DNA of 51,819 bases, taken from positions 1 to 51,819 of the forward strand of contig PLUF01000100.1 of assembly GCA_003164815.1 (NCBI GenBank), given 5' to 3'. Numbering within the stretch: the stretch's first letter is position 1; the number at the start of each line of letters is the position of its first letter. This document shows, in pieces, positions 45,201 to 51,819 of the stretch. The DNA comes from Candidatus Gagatemarchaeum stordalenia. GTDB taxonomy: Archaea > Thermoproteota > Nitrososphaeria > Nitrososphaerales > Gagatemarchaeaceae. The notes under the pieces are model-generated. The model had not been told where the DNA came from. It worked only from the letters and a program-made list of their open reading frames with translations, and did no database searches. Made by a program: the position numbers and the translations under genes.

Positions 45201-45739
45201 CTTCGCCGCCGGGGTTTGGTTGGCTCGGCGACCGCGGCGTCGCGTTCCCATCCTTCGTTCTCAAGCTTCAGGTGCTGTATGGCGACCGCGTTCGCGCCCG
45301 CGTCCAAGTCTGGCAGGGCCTGGTACTCCGATACCCAGCAGCGGTGGACCTTGTATCTCACGACGGTCTGACCCGCCTCGTTCAGTTGTTCGAGGTAGAG
45401 GTCCTTCCGGAAGTTCTCGAGCGAGACATCAGAACCCAGAGCCGCGCCGTACGTCCGCACACTGCTCGCCCAGGAGTCGAACCCTGGGTCCAGGGTCACG
45501 CCCCTCTCGAGCGTTATCGCCTCGTACTTGGTGCGGCCCGGCGACTTGAGGCTCGTGGACGGATCGCCTCCGGACCTGTGCTTGACCACCTCTGTCGTGC
45601 GCTTGAGCGACTTCATCTTGCTCATCCCCGCGACGACCTTCCCATCCCACTCTATGAGAAACCTGAAGCTCTTGTAGGGGTCTGCTTTGACAGGCTTCGC
45701 CGAAGACACCTTCCGATTACTACGAGGCGTCATAGACAT
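45197..45739 (-). CDS. phage/contractile-injection-system tail tube protein (T4 gp19 type)
   Basis: A 180-aa protein matching the conserved phage-tail-region family of contractile injection system tubes (PVC/Afp Pvc1-like). Diagnostic stretches are DPYKSFRFLIEWDGKVVAG, RTTEVVKHRSGGDPSTSLKS, GRTKYEAITLERGVT, LNEAGQTVVRYKVHRCWVSEY and NAVAIQHLKLENEGWER. The family forms stacked hexameric rings around a delivery channel. A CATATATC box lies about 28-36 nt before the ATG. No sheath, baseplate, spike, LysM or AAA gene adjoins it, so it is an orphan tube, paired only with the unknown protein. The basic RRRR end is unusual. Confidence 0.85.
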   Translation of the reverse strand: MSMTPRSNRKVSSAKPVKADPYKSFRFLIEWDGKVVAGMSKMKSLKRTTEVVKHRSGGDPSTSLKSPGRTKYEAITLERGVTLDPGFDSWASSVRTYGAALGSDVSLENFRKDLYLEQLNEAGQTVVRYKVHRCWVSEYQALPDLDAGANAVAIQHLKLENEGWERDAAVAEPTKPRRRR

Positions 45740-45821
45740 GGTGCTGGGTTGTCCTAAGAGTCTCGGACGATATATGCGCGATGGCTCGTAGTCGCGTTTG
45801 TTTGTCTACTGAAGGTGTATA

Positions 45822-46627
45822 CTAGGTGCTGTTGATTCGTCTTAGGTTCTCAAGAATGAAGACTGTGCGGCGAAGGTCAGATTCGTTGTAGTATAACAAA
45901 GCCCCCCTGAGTCGCCTATCCCGGGTCCGACGGTAGGTGCGATATCGAAGGAGCGCGTCATAGCCATCGGCGATTCCGGAGCTTGTTTGATCCCTGAACC
46001 CGAAGAAGTCCGAAACAGATTTTGCGGTCAGATTCTTCAGGGGGAGGAAGATCCTCTGCGTCTTTTCCTTTTGCGTACAGATCACGCTCGTGTGCAGGTC
46101 AAGAGTCCTAGGAGGCTGCTGGTAACATCTGGGTGCAAGTTCAGCCACTTTCTAAGAATCGACTTGTCCGCATTGCCGTAGGTCAGGAACAAGTTGCGTG
46201 GGGAGCACCATGACCTGAAGAATTCCTCGACCGTCGCCTGCTCCCGGCTGTCATCGTCGATGAAGTACTGGATGCTCTTGCCTTCAGGGGTGAGTACTCC
46301 GATAAGAAACAACCTGGTGGTATCAGGGTCGTATTCAAGGTCCAGGGCATGAAATCGCTCGATCTCTGGAAATAGGGGCTCGGAGCCTAACTTCAAGGCC
46401 TTTCTTGCCAGCTGGGCGCGAGCGAAGTTGATCATCATAGAAATCTGGGTCCTGAAGGAAGGATCCCAGAAGTCGACTACCTCGGGTCTCGAAGCAAGAA
46501 CAGCCGGGTCCTGCCTTGAGAGGTCTTCCGTTGTTCTGATCCCGAGCTGGTTTAGCACGTTGGCTCGAGCAGCGCCGATCAAGGGAACTTGAAATGAATC
46601 ATCCTCGGTGTAGCGAAAACGGGGCAA
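45822..46627 (-). pseudogene. frameshifted HhH-RNase H-like (YprB-type) nuclease
   Basis: Two overlapping frames form one protein. Frame 1 (46627 to about 46120) has an HhH-like IGAARANVLNQLGIRTTEDL and the exonuclease core HALDLEYDPDTTRLFLIGVL and LFLTYGNADKSILRKWLNL. Frame 2 continues PRTLDLHTSV, LPLKNLTAKSVSDFFGF, ADGYDALLRY and ALLYYNESDLRRTVFIL, the DEDD-type end of RNase_H_2/YprB domains. The switch lies about 46110-46130, in no obvious homopolymer. Starts with TTG. Either an inactivated nuclease or a one-base sequence error. Confidence 0.7.
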
Positions 46628-46674
46628 CGACCCTCAGCCCTGTCCGTGGTCTCGTCTCATGCTTGATTCTGGGT

Positions 46675-47705
46675 TCATGGCTTGGCTCCCTTATCGCCCT
46701 TTACACTCACAGCTTCCGGCAAGAATGCTCTCATGAGCTCAACGACCTGCTCATACTCCCACCGACCCCTGAATCTGATCTTGATGGGCTTTCCATCCTT
46801 CCGCCTCACGAGCAGATATCCGTTGAAGAGGTCGGATTTGAGTATCTCCAGCTGCGCAATCTCCGTCTTGTCCAACACGAAGTCGTGCTTTTGCTCTAGG
46901 TCGCCGATAGACCTTGTCTTTCCTCCTAAATCCTTGCCCAGTAGCACTCCGAGCTCGCTCGCGCCCCAAGCCGACCGCCTGCTACGGACCCCGAAGAGCC
47001 GCCTGTCGGTGGCATAGACGCCGTACCCTGCTCCTCCCTTGTTCATGGACCCACTGGTGAAGCCCCCCAGATACTTCTCTCCGAAGGGAAGATCCGAGGT
47101 CACGTCCGAAGGCTCTGCCGCTGGAATGGGAACCGGCTTCCGGAGTCGGGCCATAACGGACTCGTCGGGTCTCCGATAAAACGCGGCGGCGAGCACAACG
47201 TATGCTCCGGCTAGGGCCAATTCGTGGATATCCGTGACAAGCAGGTAGCCCGAGTAGCCGGGCACCAGCGACGCGAATACGAACACTAGGGCGGACAGCC
47301 TGAACTGCTCGATTCCGGAGGAACCTGACAACAGGTTGAGCGACCTGAAGAGGAAGAGGCCGAGAAAAGTGAAGCCGCGTACAGGAGGATTATTGAAGTC
47401 AGATAGAGTGATTGAGGCAATCCGTTGGGATTGGTAACTCCGTAGAAACTGATCACCTGAGACACCCTTTCGGCGACGGCGTAGGAGACCACGGAGCCTA
47501 TCAAGAAGTTCCTGTAGATTGAGCGGTTGTGAAATATCCAAGACGTGTCCTTGAAGGTCGAATACACGACATACAGACCCGCTAGCCCAAGAAGGCCGGC
47601 GAAGATCCTCAAATTTGGCATGGGCAGAAAGTACAGAAAATACGCTATGCAGAACAGCGACGCGCCAGCCATTCCCCGCTTCCTCACTGAGGAATAGGAC
47701 GACAA
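46675..47705 (-). pseudogene. frameshifted multi-pass membrane protein
   Basis: Frame 1 from TTG 47705 codes about three helices (ASLFCIAYFLYFLPM, LLGLAGLYVVYSTF, YLTSIILLYAASLF). Frame 2 carries on the same hydrophobic segment (FLGLFLFRSLNLL), two more helices (ALVFVFASLVPGYSGYLLV, LALAGAYVVLAAAFY) and a cytosolic domain of about 150 aa with GGAGYGVYATDRRLFGVRS and LLVRRKDGKPIKIRFRG, which looks PH-like. Adding one T to the coding-strand T4 run (plus-strand A tract 47365-47368) restores one continuous protein. It may be a sequencing indel, phase variation or decay. Confidence 0.65.
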
Positions 47706-47892
47706 GCGTTGCCTCCAGCCGATTCCTGCCTTTTGGTGGACGCTTAAGTCCGCCGCTCGACTTGTGTTACACCCGATTGCGCGAGTACGAATCTCCGACC
47801 CGAACCTGGACGGTCGCAGAGGAGCTCGCTGGCAGCATATGCCAATCGCCAAGAGGACCTTTCGTTTCGGGAGAGCGCGGACACGCCGGGTG

Positions 47893-47923
47893 TTTATATA
47901 AGGTAACTAAGTAACTAAGTTAC
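47893..47923 (+). promoter_or_regulatory. vapBC promoter with inverted-repeat operator
   Basis: TTTATATA (47893-47900) is followed by GTAACT-9 nt-AGTTAC (47903-47923), which also contains two direct TAACTAAG units. The ATG follows 2 nt later, so the transcript is probably leaderless and the operator sits on the start site. Antitoxin autoregulation is the expected use. Confidence 0.65.
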
Positions 47924-47924
47924 T

Positions 47925-48170
47925 ATGGCCACCGTTAAGGTCAGCAAGGAGACCTACGAAAAGCTCAATGATATTGCCGGGAAGCTCAGAGCGCGACTCC
48001 ACCGACCCGTCTCGATGGACGAGGTTCTCGGGTCGGCCCTCACGGCGAGGAGCTTGAGGCCGTCTGACTTCGCAGGGACGCTGGTCCTCGGCGACCAGGA
48101 GTCCGATGCCCTGTTCCTGCAGCTTGGGGGGTTCTGGTCCAAATGGCAATCCCGAGACGAGTCGTCCTAG
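47925..48170 (+). CDS. vapB: VapB-type ribbon-helix-helix antitoxin
   Basis: An 81-aa protein. ATVKVSKETYEKLNDIAGKL is an N-terminal ribbon-helix-helix, which binds the operator just upstream, and PVSMDEVLGSAL gives the second helix. The C-terminal 35 residues (ending FWSKWQSRDESS) would wrap the toxin. The stop lies inside vapC, overlapping it by 28 nt, a normal toxin-antitoxin arrangement. Complete and probably functional. Confidence 0.85.
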   Translation: MATVKVSKETYEKLNDIAGKLRARLHRPVSMDEVLGSALTARSLRPSDFAGTLVLGDQESDALFLQLGGFWSKWQSRDESS

Positions 48171-48565
48171 ATACGGACATCATAATCGACCACCTGAGAG
48201 GGGCGGCCGCGCCCTCCCTGGTGACCCGGCTGCAGGACGAGAGCGCGCTCGCGACCACGCAGGTGAACTCGTTCGAGCTCTACTACGGGGCCTACAAGTC
48301 GAAGAGCGCGAGGGTAAACCTTGCTTCTGTGAAGGGGTTCCTGTCCACGATCACGCTCCTGGAGTTCGATGAGACCTCAGCTGAGAAGTCAGGCCAAGTC
48401 CTGGCGCAACTGGAGACGAAGGGACTTGCGATTGACCCCAGAGTCATCTTCATAGGATGCACGTCCTTGGTCCATGGGTATCCCCTCCTGACCAAGAACC
48501 AGAGGCACCTGGACCGGATACCGGACCTTCTCGTTCTCACACCGGCGGACATAGGCTTGGGGTGA
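48143..48565 (+). CDS. vapC: VapC-type PIN-domain toxin, one acidic residue missing
   Basis: A 140-aa PIN ribonuclease toxin. VVLDTDIIIDHLRG holds the first Asp, VNSFELYYGA the Glu, and PLLTKNQRHLDRIP the T-x-N end. At the third acidic position, where VapC proteins read D-x-x-I-A, this protein reads RVIFIG, with Val. PIN activity normally needs that Asp for metal binding, so it may be weakened, or an Asp nearby (IDPR) may substitute. Paired with VapB. Confidence 0.85.
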   Translation: MAIPRRVVLDTDIIIDHLRGAAAPSLVTRLQDESALATTQVNSFELYYGAYKSKSARVNLASVKGFLSTITLLEFDETSAEKSGQVLAQLETKGLAIDPRVIFIGCTSLVHGYPLLTKNQRHLDRIPDLLVLTPADIGLG

Positions 48566-48680
48566 GGCCGGCAGCCTCCTTGTTGCACTCGATGCAGAAA
48601 CCGCGGACTGGGTCTCTTGCCATGAACCAGAGATGAGCACAGGAATCACCTGAGCCGCAAAAACCTGGTTCTGAGCGCAA
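48537..48680 (-). CDS. 47-aa cysteine-rich microprotein antisense to the vapC end
   Basis: A TTG-started ORF coding FCGSGDSCAHLWFMARDPVR, then GFCIECNKEAAG and a final LCPPV. Five Cys and one His (two near the start, CIEC in the middle) are a plausible one- or two-zinc site. Its 3' end overlaps vapC by 29 nt on the opposite strand. No clear promoter is visible. Cys spacing and codon pattern support it; shortness limits certainty. Confidence 0.5.
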   Translation of the reverse strand: MRSEPGFCGSGDSCAHLWFMARDPVRGFCIECNKEAAGLTPSLCPPV

Positions 48681-48812
48681 GAGTCTTCCAGGGCGAGGCG
48701 GCCAACGGGTCCAATACGCAGGACGGGAGGCCGAACTTCGGCGGGAATGATGCCTTCGTTGTTTCCAGATGATTGAAGTCTGACCTTGAGGAGTTCGTCA
48801 AACTTCGAATGG

Positions 48813-50012
48813 CTATTCTTGCGAACGAGAACCCTTTGATTTCAGCCTGTTGTATGCCTGGTTGACCCGGCGAAGAGTTCCGGCGTCTATGGTCCCGTTC
48901 GCGACCTCCACGTAGACCTTCGCTACCTTGTCCGGATTCCGAGGGTCCCTTCGGAGCACCCTGCCCAGGCGCTGCTCCGTCCTCGTCAGGCTTCCCGTGT
49001 TTGCTATGATGATCTCCCTGCTAGCGCTGGGGACGTTGAACCCGACCTCCAGAGTTCCGACCGACAGGAGTACGTTGTAGTCCCTGCCGAACCCGTCCAC
49101 GATCTCCTGCCTCTTCGCCCTGTCGGTCAGCTCGTGGGTGATCATCCTGGCGCGTATCCCTTTCTCTTCGAGCTTGGTCCTCAGTGTCTCGATGCTCTGG
49201 ATTGAGAGCGAGAAGACAAGCGTCGGAGCGGAGGGGTCGCCCTCGATTATCTCCAGGGTCTTCTCCATCTTGGGCGCAGTGTTCGACAGCAGCTGGTTGA
49301 TTTTCTGCTTCACTATGTGCGCGGCGGTCTGGCTATAGCGGCCCCGCGCCCTGAACGCCATCCTGCGGGCGTTGTTGTACGCGGCCATAATCCTGAGGTA
49401 CTCGAGCTTCTCGTCCCGAGGCAGGTCGACGTAGACCGGGATGATCTCCGCCTGCGCCAGCATGTGCTTGTCCCTTGCCTGGGCGATGGACGATTCGAAG
49501 ACGACGGGAAGAGCCTGGGTCAGCTGCGGGTTCTTCCTCGCTGCCTCGGCGAGCGTCCCGGTCATCCCGAGCACGTAGCGCGTGGTCGTCGTCGCGCCGA
49601 GGAGACCGGCATACCCCTCGGTCAGGAACTGCTCCTCGTCGAACACGACCAGGTCGAAGTCCTCGACCAGCTTTGGGCTGGCGCTGAGCGACTGGTACAG
49701 CGTGAGGGTTATCGGGTGCCTCGGGCGCTTCAGCTCAGAGTAGTACTGCCCGACGGTCTTGGGCGGTATCCCAACCTTCTCCATCTCCTCGAGCCAGGGG
49801 TTCTGTATCAGGACTATGCGCGGGACCACGATGAGGGTGTTCGGACGACCCAGACGGTCCCAGATTGAAAGGGCGACCAAGGTCTTGCCGATTCCCACGG
49901 GCGCCACGATGCTCGCGTGTCGGGTGGGGGAATCTAGGAAGCTTGTGATGGCCATGTTCTGGATCTCGTTCATGGCCGGGAAGTTCAGGACGTACTCGGG
50001 GGGAGAGGTCAT
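48813..50012 (-). CDS. SF2 DEAD/DEAH-like helicase, phage-type
   Basis: A 399-aa two-domain superfamily 2 ATPase: Walker A APVGIGKT (37-44), motif II DEEQ (125-128) instead of DEAH, motif III MTGT, then a C-terminal helicase domain with PTLVFSLSIQSIE, a VLLSVGTLEVGFNVPSASREII segment (motif V) and motif VI QRLGRVLRR. It resembles compact virus or XPB-like helicases. The ATG overlaps the stop of a 28-aa ORF (ATGA). Neighbours are a TA module and small ORFs, so a mobile or defence context is likely. Confidence 0.85.
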   Translation of the reverse strand: MTSPPEYVLNFPAMNEIQNMAITSFLDSPTRHASIVAPVGIGKTLVALSIWDRLGRPNTLIVVPRIVLIQNPWLEEMEKVGIPPKTVGQYYSELKRPRHPITLTLYQSLSASPKLVEDFDLVVFDEEQFLTEGYAGLLGATTTTRYVLGMTGTLAEAARKNPQLTQALPVVFESSIAQARDKHMLAQAEIIPVYVDLPRDEKLEYLRIMAAYNNARRMAFRARGRYSQTAAHIVKQKINQLLSNTAPKMEKTLEIIEGDPSAPTLVFSLSIQSIETLRTKLEEKGIRARMITHELTDRAKRQEIVDGFGRDYNVLLSVGTLEVGFNVPSASREIIIANTGSLTRTEQRLGRVLRRDPRNPDKVAKVYVEVANGTIDAGTLRRVNQAYNRLKSKGSRSQE

Positions 50013-50095
50013 TTCGCCTGGGCCCGCCCGACCCGGAGCCTCCTCCCTTTAACCAATCGAATCGTCCCGCGGTCTTCGACCTCCTTGGGAGTCAT
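50009..50095 (-). CDS. 28-aa ORF bridging to the helicase
   Basis: ATG overlaps the stop of the upstream ORF and its own TGA overlaps the helicase ATG, so two ATGA junctions lie within 87 nt. The peptide is basic (TPKEVEDRGTIRLVKGRRLR). The twin overlaps argue for translational coupling; a peptide function is unknown. Confidence 0.45.
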   Translation of the reverse strand: MTPKEVEDRGTIRLVKGRRLRVGRAQAK

Positions 50096-50202
50096 TTGAA
50101 TTCCGACCGCTGCTTCTCCGTCTGCCTGACGATGTACTGGATTACCAAGAACGTCACTTCACTGCGACGGGGGACCCGGGACGAAATGATTCTTCCGCCC
50201 AC
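50092..50202 (-). CDS. small basic ORF upstream of the helicase, probably frameshifted at its 5' end
   Basis: From GTG the peptide is 36 aa: GGRIISSRVPRRSEVTFLVI, then QYIVRQTEKQRSEFK, with strong coding character. The frame extends upstream only to a TAG (CTAGGGC). Removing one G there would join it to a TTG ORF (KITNSL...), giving about 52 aa starting near the promoter at 50256-50268. So a one-base insertion or another start must be assumed. Confidence 0.45.
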   Translation of the reverse strand: MGGRIISSRVPRRSEVTFLVIQYIVRQTEKQRSEFK

Positions 50203-50255
50203 CCGCTTCTTGAAGGTGATATGCTTGCCCTAGGGAATTGGTGATTTTCAAAGGG

Positions 50256-50265
50256 TTTTTATAGG
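50256..50265. promoter_or_regulatory. TATA element, possibly bidirectional
   Basis: TTTTTATAGG lies 19-28 nt before the TTG of the exported protein. Its complement CCTATAAAAA faces the helicase-side small ORFs, so it may serve both directions. Confidence 0.5.
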
Positions 50266-50283
50266 ATAAGTGTCCATTTTTCA

Positions 50284-51009
50284 TTGCAATCTATGCGATT
50301 TTCGTCGAAGGCGAAGGTCTCGCTTGTGATCGTCGGAAGTCTAGCTATCGGTATCCTGCTCGGGTCGTCTGTCCTGGCAAACATGTTCAATCAGAGTGCT
50401 GGGAGCAAAGGGAGCGAGGTTGACGGACTTACTCTCTCTGGGACCGAGACCGTCAAGGTGATGGCGCCCGACGGGCAGGTCATCTCGACGTGGCAGGGAC
50501 CCGATCCCATATCATCGAACGTCATGAGCGCCTTTGCAGGATGCGCCACAGGACTCTCGCAGCCGTCGGGCAGCGCACCCTATGGCGTGTTCGGTTCTTG
50601 CGAGGGTTGGATAGGCTCGATAGCCCTCTGGACTGACGGGCCGAGCGGTACCTGCACGGTCTACTTGACTTCCCTTTCGAAATTCTGCACATACTATAAC
50701 CCTGTCGCCGCGACGGACACGCTCACACCAATTGGTTGCACCACTGGTTCGGCCACTGCCTACGGAACTTGCACCGGCTGGATAACTGAGGCAACGTTCG
50801 GGCCTACCACCTTCACTTCGTCCAGCTGCGGCGCCTCTTGCGCTGTAGAAGAGGTGATAGGAGCTTCTCCCGCCGGCTGGGCCTTCGACTCGATGTGCGC
50901 TTCGACCTTTGCTCCAGGTGAGCCGGGCGCCGCCTGCTTGTCCACACCGATAGCCACCGTCGCGCCCCAAGACTCGCTGCTGGTCACAATTGATTTCAGC
51001 GTGACGTGA
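50284..51009 (+). CDS. exported or membrane-anchored cysteine-containing protein
   Basis: A 241-aa protein with an N-terminal membrane segment (VSLVIVGSLAIGILLGSSVLA, about 13-33), then a Ser/Thr/Gly-rich outside domain with about 12 Cys. Repeated C-x-G-W-I patterns (FGSCEGWIGSIALW and YGTCTGWITEATFG) point to an internal duplication. The end (SLLVTIDFSVT) is a beta strand, as in archaeal pilin-like or surface proteins. An ATG 9 nt downstream is an alternative start. Function unknown. Confidence 0.6.
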   Translation: MQSMRFSSKAKVSLVIVGSLAIGILLGSSVLANMFNQSAGSKGSEVDGLTLSGTETVKVMAPDGQVISTWQGPDPISSNVMSAFAGCATGLSQPSGSAPYGVFGSCEGWIGSIALWTDGPSGTCTVYLTSLSKFCTYYNPVAATDTLTPIGCTTGSATAYGTCTGWITEATFGPTTFTSSSCGASCAVEEVIGASPAGWAFDSMCASTFAPGEPGAACLSTPIATVAPQDSLLVTIDFSVT

Positions 51010-51073
51010 GATGAGAGTTGATTTCAGACGATCAAACGCAAAGCTCTCCGAGCTAGTAGACTCGCTTCGGTAA

Positions 51074-51115
51074 CTGCCCTCACCCCTGTGGCTGCCGAGG
51101 TGGGGGTGTTGGCAG
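51074..51115 (+). other. RNA-like hairpin between the two exported-protein genes
   Basis: CTGCC-CT-CACCCC pairs with GGGGTG-TT-GGCAG around a 16-nt loop, leaving a symmetric 2x2 internal loop; flanking GGT/ACC could add three pairs. No U-tract follows, so it is not a classic terminator. It may be a structured leader of the next gene or an mRNA end structure. Confidence 0.45.
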
Positions 51116-51151
51116 ACCCACCGGTCCTGTCCGTTGGTAAGAGGTGACTCC

Positions 51152-51819
51152 ATGTCCGTCGCCACCTTCAACCGGAAATCGTCGGGCGGGAGGCTCCGGA
51201 ACCGGGCGCTCACTCTCCTGCTCGCTTCCTTGATCTTACTCCTTTCCGTGCTGGCTCACGCTCCACCAGTCAGAGCGGATTCCACTCTAGTCCAGCAGAG
51301 CAACGGTGGCTGCGCGACCACAGGCTGCTCTCCATCCGCGATTTCCTTCCCAAGTTCAGTAACGGCCGGAGATGTAGTTGTAGTCACGATCGCCGTTTAT
51401 TCCGGTTCAGTAACTTCCGTCGGCGACATATTGGGATCAACATTCACGCTAGTGGCAGAAGGGACCATTAGTCCAATGGCCGTGTACATCTATGACGCCA
51501 CACTTTCTTCGAGTGGATCCGATTCTGTTTTCGTGTTCTTCGCCGGTGCCATACAAGGTGGGGTCTACGCCTACGAAGTATCTGGAGTTACTACTGTTGG
51601 GGGTGTCTATGAAGTCGCGGGCGGTGATTGTTACTACCCTCCATGCTCTATCTCTACATCATCATCATCCGCATCATTTCAGAGCGGTGCTTTCCTTGTT
51701 AGTATGGTTGGACTTCCCAGCCTGGTTAATACGACTGCAGGTACTGGCTTTACCCTATCTCCCGGGTCAAGCGGTGGCACGTTCGGTGGTAACGCCGAAT
51801 ACGCCACAAGCGGTGTGTC
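51152..51819 (+). CDS. partial secreted surface protein (runs off the window)
   Basis: Open from ATG to the window end, 222 codons with no stop. A basic start (NRKSSGGRLRNR) leads to a hydrophobic helix (LTLLLASLILLLSVLAHA) and a likely signal-peptide cleavage after VRAD-type residues, then a Ser/Thr/Val-rich beta domain (FPSSVTAGDVVVVTIAVYSG, VTSVGDILGSTFTLVAEG). This is the layout of archaeal S-layer or adhesin-like proteins with Ig-like strands. Cys pairs (GGCATTGC, DCYYPPC) may form disulfides outside the cell. C-terminus unknown. Confidence 0.65.
   Translation, partial: MSVATFNRKSSGGRLRNRALTLLLASLILLLSVLAHAPPVRADSTLVQQSNGGCATTGCSPSAISFPSSVTAGDVVVVTIAVYSGSVTSVGDILGSTFTLVAEGTISPMAVYIYDATLSSSGSDSVFVFFAGAIQGGVYAYEVSGVTTVGGVYEVAGGDCYYPPCSISTSSSSASFQSGAFLVSMVGLPSLVNTTAGTGFTLSPGSSGGTFGGNAEYATSGV

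Noticed and set aside
47903-47923. Short direct repeats TAACTAAG as a CRISPR or att remnant
   Set aside because: Only two units, inside the vapBC promoter; better explained as an operator.

Overview
The window looks like chromosome of a GC-rich archaeon. Direct signs are a two-repeat TATA-binding protein (39784-40353), a short XPF/ERCC4-type nuclease (22630-23331), and the start architecture. Many genes have an AT-rich TATA-like element about 22-30 nt before the start codon, no obvious Shine-Dalgarno sequence, and ATG, GTG or TTG placed where a leaderless transcript would begin. TBP sequence, TnpB type and gene mix lean toward a Thermoproteota/Nitrososphaeria-like lineage; that placement is inference. 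No rRNA, tRNA or CRISPR array was recognised.

0-12.5 kb is mainly metabolic: RidA, a FUSC-type exporter, a lone molybdopterin subunit of the xanthine dehydrogenase family, an MFS exporter, an M24 peptidase, a type I dehydroquinase-like protein, a zinc alcohol dehydrogenase, and a metY-metX-metW methionine set on the minus strand. In that set metW has no usual start codon and overlaps metX.

12.5-40.4 kb is mixed housekeeping and lineage-specific genes. It holds a contractile-injection-system-like baseplate fragment, a saccharopine dehydrogenase-like enzyme, two paralogous TIM-barrel glycosidase-like proteins 18 kb apart, nucleoside hydrolase, a ferritin-VIT1 fusion, two Lrp-type RAM proteins, XPF, an ABC exporter controlled by a PadR regulator, a RraA-family protein, ParB, dihydroxyacetone kinase subunits DhaL/DhaK, and TBP.

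40.4-51.8 kb is an accessory region with many small and broken genes. It contains a TnpB remnant fused in frame to a foreign beta-type sequence, two tandem zinc microproteins, a small ORF behind a perfect palindrome, and a phage/CIS tail-tube protein coupled by ATGA to an unknown 351-aa protein. It also has two frameshifted genes (RNase H-like nuclease; membrane protein), a VapBC module whose toxin lacks one conserved Asp, a cysteine-rich microprotein antisense to the vapC end, an SF2 helicase preceded by two tiny coupled ORFs, and two exported proteins. The strongest candidates for undescribed biology are the orphan tail-tube pair, the baseplate-type fragment at 13.5 kb, and the zinc microprotein families.
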